NCBI GenBank assembly: GCA_017412115.1
Contig: JAFPYR010000040.1
Coordinates: 29,586 to 93,585 of the forward strand
DNA length: 64,000 nt
Source of the DNA: Bacteroidales bacterium
Lineage (GTDB): Bacteria > Bacteroidota > Bacteroidia > Bacteroidales > UBA3824
Direction: 5' to 3'
Part shown: in pieces, positions 8,526 through 16,339 of the stretch
Numbering within the stretch: position 1 is the first letter of the stretch
Layout of the letters: every line of letters begins with the position of its first letter
The notes under the pieces: generated by a model
Databases searched by the model: none
Told to the model about the DNA's origin: nothing
What the model saw: the letters and a program-made list of their open reading frames with translations, nothing else
Program-made: the position numbers and the translations under genes

Positions 8526-9083
8526 ATGTTAAACATTGTAATCGGCGGTTCGGCAGGGAGTTTCCCTATTGTAACGAATATTTTGGCAAAGCTTGACAAA
8601 TCTTTTTCTTATCCGATGTTTTTGTGCCTTCATAGGCTGAAAAGTGTCAGAACGGGTTTTGTCGAGGCTTTAAGACTGAAATCTTCCGTTCCCGTGTTTG
8701 AGCCTCACGACAGGGAACCCGTTATTAACGGTCATGTTTATCTTGCCCCGGCTAATTATCACATGTATTTGACCAAGGGCAATACAATTTCGCTCTCAAC
8801 GGAGGAGGTTGTAAATCATTCACGTCCTTCGATTGATATAACTTTTGGTTCGGCAGCTAAAAGTTTTGGCTCAAAATGTGTAGGAATACTTTTGTCGGGT
8901 GCTAACAAAGACGGAGCAATCGGTCTTAAAGCGATGAAAGATAGCGGTGCAACGATTATCGTTCAATCGCCTCAGGAGGCTCAAGTCAAAACTATGCCGA
9001 TGGCAGCTTTGAAAATTACCGAGCCGGATTTTGTTTTTACAAGCAGTCAGATTATAAGTTATTTACAAAAACTAAAAGAGTAA
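8526..9083 (+). CDS. cheB: CheB methylesterase catalytic domain, stand-alone (no receiver)
   Basis: A 185-residue protein consisting only of the CheB C-terminal esterase domain, which removes methyl groups from (or deamidates) chemoreceptors. The catalytic triad is visible as Ser9 in GGSAGS, His36 in CLHR and Asp129 in SGANKDGA. PANYHMYL and RPSIDITFGSAA are also characteristic. The usual N-terminal response-regulator domain and linker are absent, so activity cannot be controlled by CheA phosphorylation in the normal way. It lies 11 bases after the CheR-like gene and 5 bases before the GAF protein, in one operon with cheR. Confidence 0.9.
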   Translation: MLNIVIGGSAGSFPIVTNILAKLDKSFSYPMFLCLHRLKSVRTGFVEALRLKSSVPVFEPHDREPVINGHVYLAPANYHMYLTKGNTISLSTEEVVNHSRPSIDITFGSAAKSFGSKCVGILLSGANKDGAIGLKAMKDSGATIIVQSPQEAQVKTMPMAALKITEPDFVFTSSQIISYLQKLKE

Positions 9084-9088
9084 TTACC

Positions 9089-9886
9089 ATGAAATTATTT
9101 GAAAAAGGAAGAAGACAAATCGGTGTATTCTTATTGGTTTACTTGGCAGTATCTATTTTTGTATGCTGTACTTCGTTTCCGTACTTGTCGCTTCAGACGA
9201 TAACTATGGCGGAAGAAATCAGATATTTTTCGCTGTTTTCGATAGCCGCAGCGTTTTTTGTGTTTTTTTATACGAAACAGATGTTTCTCGCCGGCGACAA
9301 AATTGAGGAAACGGCAGCCGTAAAAACCGGTCAGAATACTCAAGAGACATTACGTAAGGAGCAGGAGAAAAAAGCTAAAGAAGATAAAAAGAGAAAAGCT
9401 GAGCAAGAGAGAAAAGTTATCGAAGAAAAACTTTCCGGTATTTTGGACGGTCTTGACAGCAAACAAGAAACTGGCGATTTTTTTGATCAGCTTTTGATTA
9501 ACTTGTCAAAATGTTTTGATATTGTTCAAGGTGTGGCTTATTTGTATGATGATGCTTCTCAAAAATTCTCTATTGCAGGAACTTACGCATATTATACCGA
9601 GCATACCGACCGTACTTTTGAAATAGGGGAGGGCATACCCGGACAGGTGGCTAAGGACAGAAAAATTTTGCAACTTGACAACGTGCCAGAGGATTACATA
9701 AAAGTAGTTTCGGGTTTAGGAACCTCTTCTCCGAGACATCTTGTTGTAATTCCTATTGTTAGCAAAGACAAGACGTTGGCGGTTATGGAGCTTGCATCTT
9801 TTTCAAAAACAGAAATCAACAGTCAGTTGTTTTTTGAACAATTCAACGAAAAACTCTCCGGCAGAGTTGAAATGCTTGATAAATAA
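9089..9886 (+). CDS. Membrane-anchored GAF-domain protein
   Basis: A 265-residue protein with two hydrophobic segments (about residues 11-32 and 47-66), a highly charged Lys/Glu coiled-coil stretch (about 80-125), and a C-terminal GAF domain (about 130-255) with FDIVQGVAYLYDD, IGEGIPGQVAKDRKI and VIPIVSKDKTLAVMELAS. The layout suggests a membrane sensor or adaptor whose GAF domain binds a small molecule or a protein. No output domain (kinase, cyclase, GGDEF) is present. It is the last gene of the cheR-cheB operon, so a role in the same chemosensory pathway is likely but unproven. Confidence 0.8.
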   Translation: MKLFEKGRRQIGVFLLVYLAVSIFVCCTSFPYLSLQTITMAEEIRYFSLFSIAAAFFVFFYTKQMFLAGDKIEETAAVKTGQNTQETLRKEQEKKAKEDKKRKAEQERKVIEEKLSGILDGLDSKQETGDFFDQLLINLSKCFDIVQGVAYLYDDASQKFSIAGTYAYYTEHTDRTFEIGEGIPGQVAKDRKILQLDNVPEDYIKVVSGLGTSSPRHLVVIPIVSKDKTLAVMELASFSKTEINSQLFFEQFNEKLSGRVEMLDK

Positions 9887-9916
9887 AAAAATATAAAAAG
9901 AAGATTTTTTTTGCGA

Positions 9917-10588
9917 ATGAAAAGGGCTGTTATTATCGTTGCGGGCGGCAAAGGTCTTAGAATGGGTATGCAGATGCCGAAACAATTTCTTTCAATCGGC
10001 GGAGTACCTGTTTTGTGCAGGACAGTGAACCGTTTTTTGGAATTTGATCCCGATATTAAAATTTTTATTTCATTGCCTAAAGCTTATTTTGAGGTTTGGG
10101 AGAAGATTTCTGACGGATTTTTAAGCAGTGGCGATATTACTTTGGTAGAAGGCGGACAGGAAAGATTTCATTCCGTAAAAAACGCTTTGGATAAAGTTCC
10201 TGATGATGTTGATTTTGTGGGTGTTCATGACGGAGTAAGACCTTTTGTTTCCGTAAAAGTTATAGCTTCAGCTTATGCCTCAGCAGCATTGAAAGGAAAT
10301 GCCGTGCCGTGTATTGCTCCGCCTGAGAGTATTAGATTTTCTGAACCGGAGGGCTCAAATTATCAACTTGACAGAACGAAAGTAAAATTGATACAAACTC
10401 CTCAAGTGTTTTCATTAAAAACTTTAAGAAAAGCATATCAATCTCCTTTTAATGAGTTGTTTACGGACGATGCCTCTGTTGTTGAAAAAAGTGGTGAAAA
10501 AATTAATTTGGTAGACGGCGAGCGTCAAAACATAAAAATTACTACTTTTGAGGACTTAAATTACGCAGAATTTTTACTGAAGAAATAA
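9917..10588 (+). CDS. ispD: 2-C-methyl-D-erythritol 4-phosphate cytidylyltransferase
   Basis: A 223-residue enzyme of the MEP isoprenoid pathway that transfers CMP from CTP to methylerythritol phosphate. The start chosen is ATG 9917 rather than the in-frame TTG two codons earlier. Motifs are the nucleotide-binding loop VAGGKGLRMG with PKQFLSIGG, the conserved VHDGVRPFVS, and LIQTPQVFSLKTL near the end, followed by FTDDASVVEKSG. Length is typical. The stop overlaps the tdk start by one base, so it forms an operon with tdk and yidD. Confidence 0.95.
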   Translation: MKRAVIIVAGGKGLRMGMQMPKQFLSIGGVPVLCRTVNRFLEFDPDIKIFISLPKAYFEVWEKISDGFLSSGDITLVEGGQERFHSVKNALDKVPDDVDFVGVHDGVRPFVSVKVIASAYASAALKGNAVPCIAPPESIRFSEPEGSNYQLDRTKVKLIQTPQVFSLKTLRKAYQSPFNELFTDDASVVEKSGEKINLVDGERQNIKITTFEDLNYAEFLLKK

Positions 10589-11193
10589 TGTTTTTAGAAT
10601 TATCATTACATAGCGGAAGCATTGAAGTTGTAACCGGCTCAATGTTTTCCGGCAAGACTGAAGAACTGATACGCAGATTAAAACGTGCTAAAATTGCGGG
10701 TCAGGAGACTTGTATTTTTAAACCCCTTACCGATTCCCGTTATTCTGTCAAAGATGTCGTATCGCATGACAAAAATCTTATTGAATCCGTTGCCGTTGGA
10801 GTTTCAGAGGATATTTTATCGCTTTGCAGTAATACTACGAAGGTTGTCGGTATCGACGAGGCACAATTTTTTGATATGGGACTTGTTGAGGTTTGCAAAA
10901 AATTGGCTTTGCGCGGCATCAGAGTGATTATTGCGGGTTTGGATATGGATTATTTGGGCAGACCTTTCGGACCGATGGGCTCGTTGATGGCTATTGCGGA
11001 CGATGTTACGAAGGTTCATGCAATTTGTACCCGTTGTGGCTCTTTGGCACAGTTTTCTTTTAGGCTTTCTTCCGATAAAAAACTTGTAAGCCTCGGAGAA
11101 AAAGATACTTACGAGCCTTTATGCAGGGATTGTTATAAAAAAGCTGTTGAAGATAAAATTTTAGTTATTAATGAAACTACTTCCGTTAATTAG
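10588..11193 (+). CDS. tdk: Thymidine kinase
   Basis: A 201-residue type II thymidine kinase that phosphorylates thymidine in the salvage pathway. It shows the P-loop GSMFSGKTEELIRR (from residue 15), the DEAQFF motif, the lasso region GLDMDYLGRPFGP, and the zinc site CTRCG ... CRDC near the C-terminus. Overlaps of 1 base upstream and 23 bases downstream indicate tight coupling with ispD and yidD. Confidence 0.96.
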   Translation: MFLELSLHSGSIEVVTGSMFSGKTEELIRRLKRAKIAGQETCIFKPLTDSRYSVKDVVSHDKNLIESVAVGVSEDILSLCSNTTKVVGIDEAQFFDMGLVEVCKKLALRGIRVIIAGLDMDYLGRPFGPMGSLMAIADDVTKVHAICTRCGSLAQFSFRLSSDKKLVSLGEKDTYEPLCRDCYKKAVEDKILVINETTSVN

Positions 11194-11452
11194 AAAAATT
11201 TTTCTTTTGCCGGTATATTTTTATAGGGCGGTTATTTCACCGTGGCTGCCTGATGCTTGCCGTCATACGCCTACTTGTTCGCAATATTGTATTCAAGCGG
11301 TAATGAAACACGGAATTTTTGTCGGTTTTTTTCTTGCCGCTTTCAGAATTTTGCGTTGCAACCCTTGGGGAACTTCTGGTATCGACAACGTACCCGAAAA
11401 AGGCTGTGTCAAAGAATATTTAAAAAAGTTTTTCCGATGTAAAAAATCTTGA
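11171..11452 (+). CDS. yidD: Membrane protein insertion efficiency factor YidD
   Basis: A 93-residue protein of the YidD family, which associates with the inner membrane and helps YidC-dependent insertion. Characteristic segments are YRAVISPWLPDACRHTPTCSQYCIQAVMKHG and LRCNPWGTSGIDNVP. The start lies inside tdk (23-base overlap). It ends 11 bases before the stop of the convergent chemoreceptor gene. Confidence 0.95.
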   Translation: MKLLPLIRKIFLLPVYFYRAVISPWLPDACRHTPTCSQYCIQAVMKHGIFVGFFLAAFRILRCNPWGTSGIDNVPEKGCVKEYLKKFFRCKKS

Positions 11453-11463
11453 TTTTGTGTGTA

Positions 11464-13332
11464 TTACATTTCTTTCGCTTTGAAATAATCAAGCATTTCC
11501 AAAAGGACTTCGGATTGATGCGACAAATTATTACTATTAGCAGAAATCTCCTCACTTAAAGCGGCAAATTGCTGAATTGAAGAGTTAAACCTTTGAACCG
11601 CCGAATTTATCTGCGCACTGCCGTTTGCTTGTTCTCTGCAAGCTGTGGCAATTTCTTGAACAAGTGATGTAGAACGTTCAATTTCAGGTAATACCGAAGA
11701 AAAAACTTCTCCTGTCTGATGAGCCATTTCAACGCCGTCTTTGCTGACTGAATCTATTTCGCGGGCTGATACGGCACATTTTTCGGCAAGTTTCCTAACT
11801 TCGCCGGCTACAACGGCAAAACCTTTACCGTGTTCTCCAGCTCTTGCTGCCTCTACCGCAGCATTTAGGGCAAGGATATTTGTCTGAAACGCAATCTCGT
11901 CTACAACCGAAATTTTCTGCGCAATATGATTCATCGTGTTAATTGTTTTGTGAACAATTTCGGAACAATTTTTTATGGAGTTAAAATTATTCAAAGCTAT
12001 TTTTTCGGTTTCGTGAGCATTATCACTATTCTTTTGGATTGATGAAGTCATCTCCTGAATTGATGACGAAACTTCTTGAACGCTTGCTGCTTGATCGTTG
12101 GCATTATCGTTCATGACAGAACTTGTGCGGCTCATTTCCATGCTTGCGTCCGTGATAATTTTTGCTTCGTTTGTAATATTTGACACGATATTGTTAAGAT
12201 TATCAGCGAGATTACTCATCGCATTTTGAAGTAACCCTATTTCGTCTGAACTTTGGTCGCGTTTAAACTCAACTGAAAGGTCGCCTTCAGAAAGTTTTAC
12301 AGCTCTTAATAAACTATTTCCCAATGGTTTAGTTATGTGTCTGCTGATTTGGTATCCGATGAAAACAATCAAAAGCGCAACAACGAACAATGCCAAAATC
12401 AACTGGTGGCGGGCAGCAAGTAATGCGCCGTTAATCTGCGAAGAAATATCTTCAACTTTTGTTGCAATATTCATTTTCAGCGCATGACTGAGGTTAATAA
12501 GTTCAGCACTAACGACCTCACTTTTAGCAAAATACTCTCCTGACTTTTGGTATGTTTTAACAAAGGTTTCAGACAATTTCAAAAAACCTTCGGATGCGGA
12601 ATGAACTTTTTCAACAGTTGAACGACTCTGAGAATCTTTGATATGTTCGCAGGCTTGAATAATAATTTTCGTATCGGAAATTATTTTGTTTCTTCCTTCT
12701 TCGGTTTTGAGCGCATTTGCTGAAACTGAAGCTTTTACCATTGCAATATATTCATCAATATCTAACGTAAGTTTATGAGCATTAAGGGCTTCTGCTTTTT
12801 GGTTCAGAGAGATGTGTTTCTTAACGTTTTGGTCTTGAATATCACGTAAAGTTTTAAGGTTGTCAAGCAACATATCCTTGAACTTATACATTTGGGAAAA
12901 AGTTTCTTCCCTGCTGTCCCTTGTGTCCCAAATTGCTTTCGATAATGAATAAAACTCATTAAAAAGTAATGCTGTAGATTTATAACAGTCAAATATTTCG
13001 TCTTTAATATCAGCTTTTTCAAAAATATTTCCTAAGGTGTCAAGACTCTCTTTTGAGGAACTAATAAATTTTATACCCTCTTCTTTACGTTTTTCGTTGT
13101 TGGTTTGAACAAAAGCCTGCAAAGCATTTACGGTAATATTAATATCAGTTTCGATATGGTCGGCATGGTCGAGCATGACAAGATATTCGCTGCTAAGACG
13201 TTTGGACTCCTTGTTAATTTTCATTATGCGCACCAATAATACCGCCGAAACTATTACAAAAGGGATAATTACGCAAGTGTAACCGAGTATAAGTTTTTTT
13301 CTTACGGAAAGATTTTTGATGTTGATAATCAT
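11464..13332 (-). CDS. Methyl-accepting chemotaxis protein with all-helical sensor domain
   Basis: A 622-residue chemoreceptor. The order is: TM1 (about 13-33); a ~270-residue periplasmic domain that is almost entirely helical and charged; TM2 (about 313-332, LILALFVVALLIVFIGY); HAMP (about 333-385); and a cytoplasmic MA signalling domain with the classical hairpin tip [27 protein letters not shown]. This tip keeps Phe, Gln-Thr-Asn and the Arg of typical CheA/CheW-coupled receptors, unlike the five-receptor operon at 45-56 kb. No NWETF-like tail is seen. It is probably transcribed from its own promoter and lies convergent to the cheR-to-yidD strand. Confidence 0.92.
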   Translation of the reverse strand: MIINIKNLSVRKKLILGYTCVIIPFVIVSAVLLVRIMKINKESKRLSSEYLVMLDHADHIETDINITVNALQAFVQTNNEKRKEEGIKFISSSKESLDTLGNIFEKADIKDEIFDCYKSTALLFNEFYSLSKAIWDTRDSREETFSQMYKFKDMLLDNLKTLRDIQDQNVKKHISLNQKAEALNAHKLTLDIDEYIAMVKASVSANALKTEEGRNKIISDTKIIIQACEHIKDSQSRSTVEKVHSASEGFLKLSETFVKTYQKSGEYFAKSEVVSAELINLSHALKMNIATKVEDISSQINGALLAARHQLILALFVVALLIVFIGYQISRHITKPLGNSLLRAVKLSEGDLSVEFKRDQSSDEIGLLQNAMSNLADNLNNIVSNITNEAKIITDASMEMSRTSSVMNDNANDQAASVQEVSSSIQEMTSSIQKNSDNAHETEKIALNNFNSIKNCSEIVHKTINTMNHIAQKISVVDEIAFQTNILALNAAVEAARAGEHGKGFAVVAGEVRKLAEKCAVSAREIDSVSKDGVEMAHQTGEVFSSVLPEIERSTSLVQEIATACREQANGSAQINSAVQRFNSSIQQFAALSEEISANSNNLSHQSEVLLEMLDYFKAKEM

Positions 13333-13366
13333 GAATTTTCTTAGTATAGAATTTGTTGCGAAGCTA

Positions 13367-13374
13367 CAAAAATA
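13367..13374 (-). promoter_or_regulatory. -7 box TATTTTTG upstream of the single chemoreceptor gene
   Basis: Exact TAnnTTTG on the minus strand, 34 bases before the start codon at 13332. Confidence 0.5.
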
Positions 13375-13457
13375 AAACCATTTAATAGTAAAAAAATTGT
13401 AAAATTTTCAAAAAAATATATTACATTTTTCTAAAAAACTTTCATAGTTAAATGTTT

Positions 13458-13934
13458 TTATCCTTTTATCGGTATTGAATGTATACTTTTTATTACTCCT
13501 ATTACAAAAACGCTGTGAAGGTTACCGATGCAATCTATGTTACCTAATTTATCGACTATAAATTTTTGGTAATCGTTCATATCTCTGACATAAACTTTTA
13601 TTTGAAAATCGTAGTCGCCGCTGGTGTTGTAACATTCTGTTATTTCGTCTATTGTCTGTACGGCATCAAGAAATACCTTATTGTTTTTTTGATTATGTTG
13701 TTTTAAGCGGATATTGCAGAGAACCATCATACCGTTACCTACTTTTTCCGGGTTTACGATAGCTGTATAGCCTTCTATGTAGCCTTCGCGTTCAAGTCTT
13801 TTTTGTCTTTCAAAAGTCGGGGAGGGCGACAAATTAACTTTTACTGCCAATTCTTTTACTGTTAAATGCGAATCTTGTTGCAATTCCTTGAGAATTTTAA
13901 TATCTGTTTCGTCTAAAGAAATATCATTTTTCAT
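13458..13934 (-). CDS. Lrp/AsnC family transcriptional regulator
   Basis: A 158-residue regulator with an N-terminal winged helix-turn-helix (LDETDIKILKELQQDSHLTVKELA, then LSPSPTFERQKRLEREGYIEGYTAIVNP) and a C-terminal RAM/ligand-binding domain (CYNTSGDYDFQIKVYVRDM). Family members bind DNA as dimers or octamers and respond to amino acids. It is divergent from the MetE-like gene at 14091 across a 156-bp gap, so that gene is the most obvious target, though this is inference. Confidence 0.92.
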   Translation of the reverse strand: MKNDISLDETDIKILKELQQDSHLTVKELAVKVNLSPSPTFERQKRLEREGYIEGYTAIVNPEKVGNGMMVLCNIRLKQHNQKNNKVFLDAVQTIDEITECYNTSGDYDFQIKVYVRDMNDYQKFIVDKLGNIDCIGNLHSVFVIGVIKSIHSIPIKG

Positions 13935-13969
13935 TTTGTATTTTGCTAATTTTTCAGAATAATATTTTG

Positions 13970-13977
13970 CAAATATA
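13970..13977 (-). promoter_or_regulatory. -7 box TATATTTG upstream of the Lrp-type regulator
   Basis: Exact TAnnTTTG on the minus strand, 35 bases before the regulator start. It lies in the shared gap with the divergent MetE-like gene, so autoregulation and cross-regulation are both possible. Confidence 0.5.
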
Positions 13978-14090
13978 TTAATTTTTGAGGATATAAAACA
14001 AATTTTCCCGAATGTTTTCAGAAATTTGTTTTGAAGCGATATGTTGTATTACTTTGCCTTATAATTCTTTAAAAAAACATATTATAAATT

Positions 14091-15206
14091 ATGATAAAAA
14101 AATACGCACCGCATAGAGCGGATATTGTTGGGAGCTTTTTGCGCCCGAAGAAATTAAAAGAAGCAAGACTCCTGTTTTCAAAAGGAGAAATTGGAGCTAA
14201 TGAGCTTAAAGATTTGGAAGATAAGCTGATAGAAGAGCTGATTTTAAAACAAAAGGCTCATGGCTTAAAAGTAATCACTGATGGAGAATTCCGTCGTGCT
14301 TATTGGCATTTGGATTTTATGTGGGGTTTTAATGGTGTTGAAAAAATTGAACTTGAACATGGTTACAAATTTCACGGCGAAGAAACTGCAAAAGGTTCAA
14401 TAAAACTTGTGGAAAAAATATCCGGAGAAAATCATCCTTTTGTAGAGCATTTTAAATTTGTAAAGCAGTTTGAAACTCCCGGCGTTGTTGCAAGACAAAC
14501 TATTCCTGCTCCTGCGCAATTTTTAGCAGAATTGTTCCGCGGAGATAATATTATAAATACCCGCAATATTTATCCGGATTTGAACGAACTTGAACATGAT
14601 ATAGCTAAAGCTTATCAGACTGTGATGAATGATTTGAAAAAAGCCGGTTGCAAAAATATTCAGTTTGATGATTGTACATGGGGAATGATTGTTGATAAGG
14701 ATTATTTGAAAACTAAATTTTCTAAAGGTTTTGTTTTTGATATTGAAGCCGAAAGAGGTCTGCGTCTTAATAATTGTGCGCTTTCAAATCGACCCGAAGA
14801 TGTTACTATAACGACGCATATTTGTAGGGGAAACTATCATTCCACTTATGCGAGTCAAGGGCCGTATGATGATGTTGCTCCTTATGTTTTTGCTCGGGAA
14901 AATGTTGATGCGTTGTATTTGGAGTTTGACGACGAACGCTCCGGCGGTTTTGAACCTTTGAAAGAAGTTTCGCCTGAAAAATCCGTTGTATTGGGTTTAA
15001 TTACTTCTAAATCACCTATTTTGGAAAATAAAGATTTTGTGAAAGAAAGAATAGTCAAGGCCTCGGAATTTGTTCCTATCGACAGATTGTGTTTGAGTCC
15101 GCAATGCGGTTTTGCCTCGTGTGAAATCGGCAATAAACTTACCGAAGATCAGCAGTGGGCAAAAATAGATTTGGTTCAAGAGATCGCAAGTGAGGTTTGG
15201 GAATGA
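14091..15206 (+). CDS. Single-domain cobalamin-independent methionine synthase-like protein (YxjG/MetE C-domain family)
   Basis: A 371-residue protein matching the catalytic C-terminal half of MetE, about half the length of true MetE. Zinc-ligand candidates are visible: TTHICRGN (His and Cys), LEFDD (Glu) and the late Cys in SPQCGFAS. Substrate-side motifs include IVGSFLRP, TDGEFRR and FDDCTW. Such short forms use methyl donors other than polyglutamylated folate, or act in methionine salvage; the substrate here cannot be told from sequence. It is divergent from an Lrp-family regulator and followed by a strong bidirectional terminator. Confidence 0.88.
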   Translation: MIKKYAPHRADIVGSFLRPKKLKEARLLFSKGEIGANELKDLEDKLIEELILKQKAHGLKVITDGEFRRAYWHLDFMWGFNGVEKIELEHGYKFHGEETAKGSIKLVEKISGENHPFVEHFKFVKQFETPGVVARQTIPAPAQFLAELFRGDNIINTRNIYPDLNELEHDIAKAYQTVMNDLKKAGCKNIQFDDCTWGMIVDKDYLKTKFSKGFVFDIEAERGLRLNNCALSNRPEDVTITTHICRGNYHSTYASQGPYDDVAPYVFARENVDALYLEFDDERSGGFEPLKEVSPEKSVVLGLITSKSPILENKDFVKERIVKASEFVPIDRLCLSPQCGFASCEIGNKLTEDQQWAKIDLVQEIASEVWE

Positions 15207-15238
15207 AAAAAATCCGGTTTTTTAAAGCCGGATTTTTT
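15206..15238. terminator. Bidirectional terminator between the MetE-like gene and the convergent hypothetical gene
   Basis: Inverted repeat AATCCGG (15211-15217) / CCGGATT (15228-15234) flanked by an A-run on the left and a T-run on the right, so it can act on both strands. The stop codon of the convergent gene lies in the loop. Confidence 0.85.
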
Positions 15239-16301
15239 CGTTTTTTACAAATTCTTCTATTGCCTTTTCAAATGCTTTTTGACCGTTGTGAAACTGCGGG
15301 AACAAATCGTATGCGGTGTTGATGATTTCCTCAATGTGAGTGCCGAAATCGAAAACGGCATTTTTAAAATCATTAACATTAACTCCTAAACGCTTTATTA
15401 AATCGAATTGCAAATCGGAATAACCCATGACATCGGTGGCTGAGGGCGAAAATTCAAAGTCGCTGCCGTTGAGTCTTAACGTGCTGAGGTCTTTTAAGTT
15501 TTTGTTTAATAAAAGTTTTTTAACGTTTTGTTCTGCAATTAAATACGCCTCTAACGGAAAATCTTCGTATACGAAACTGCATTTTATGGTTTGGGTTTGA
15601 GAAATCTCTTCTAAACGAAATCCTTGAATAATTTCAGTTAAAGGGGTTTCCAAAGTTTTATCTTCGTAGTTTGCAATATAAAAATCGTTGCAACGGGAAA
15701 AAAGATAACACCCTTGAGGAATGTAAAGTGTTTTGTTTTTCAGCGGCGAGTATTTTCCGTCAAATTTTTTTAGGGTGTAATTCAAAACCGTTTCTTTGTT
15801 TTCTTCATCGTTTTCTTTTATGAAAGTGCATTTTGCGCCTAAATCTTTTAATGTTTTGATTGTGCTGACAATAAGTCTTGAATAATTGCAGCGGTAAGCC
15901 GGTGCGGTTTTGAGCGTAAAATCAGGGTTGAGCGAAAAATTTTCCGACGAAAAAATTTCTTCTCTAAATGACGAAATTTCTCTGTAACTTTTGGTTTTAA
16001 AGTGATTAAAAAAATCTCTCAAATGATTTTTTCTGATGGCACAGCAGATGTTTTCGTAGTAAAAAGTGTTAGGCGAAATCTTGTGAATCAGCTTTGCCGT
16101 TTTCTCTAAAGAGGAAAAATCGAAAAATAATTTTTTGTTATTTTTTTGAAATACATTTTCCGAAATAAATCGGGATAAAATTATATTTTCTTTTATAAAT
16201 ATCAGATTTTCAGGAATTTCTAATTCTACTTTCTCCCCGTTGAACGATAAAATCAACGCAGAAAACAAATCGGAAAGCGTTTTGAATTTGAATTTAAACA
16301 T
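15222..16301 (-). CDS. Hypothetical cytoplasmic protein
   Basis: A 359-residue protein from ATG 16301; an in-frame extension to 16400 runs into the start of the divergent lipoprotein gene and is rejected. I do not recognise the family. It has no signal peptide or membrane segment, is rich in Phe, Lys and Asn, and contains a mid-region with ALKTAPAYRCNYS-like and TLYIPQGCYLFSRCNDFYIANYED segments and the C-terminal FGTHIEEIINTAYDLFPQF. Several Cys are present but not in metal-binding spacing. It is divergent from the Ig-like lipoprotein with only 38 bp between the two starts. Confidence 0.7.
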   Translation of the reverse strand: MFKFKFKTLSDLFSALILSFNGEKVELEIPENLIFIKENIILSRFISENVFQKNNKKLFFDFSSLEKTAKLIHKISPNTFYYENICCAIRKNHLRDFFNHFKTKSYREISSFREEIFSSENFSLNPDFTLKTAPAYRCNYSRLIVSTIKTLKDLGAKCTFIKENDEENKETVLNYTLKKFDGKYSPLKNKTLYIPQGCYLFSRCNDFYIANYEDKTLETPLTEIIQGFRLEEISQTQTIKCSFVYEDFPLEAYLIAEQNVKKLLLNKNLKDLSTLRLNGSDFEFSPSATDVMGYSDLQFDLIKRLGVNVNDFKNAVFDFGTHIEEIINTAYDLFPQFHNGQKAFEKAIEEFVKNEKIRL

Positions 16302-16310
16302 TTTAATTTT

Positions 16311-16318
16311 TATTTTTG
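16311..16318 (+). promoter_or_regulatory. -7 box TATTTTTG for the Ig-like lipoprotein
   Basis: Exact TAnnTTTG match 21 bases before the ATG at 16340, in the 38-bp divergent gap. Confidence 0.5.
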
Positions 16319-16339
16319 CCAAAAATATGAAATTAAAAG

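Noticed and set aside
15222..16301. Cys residues of the hypothetical protein as a metal site
   Set aside because: Spacing does not form a CxxC or other known ligand pattern.
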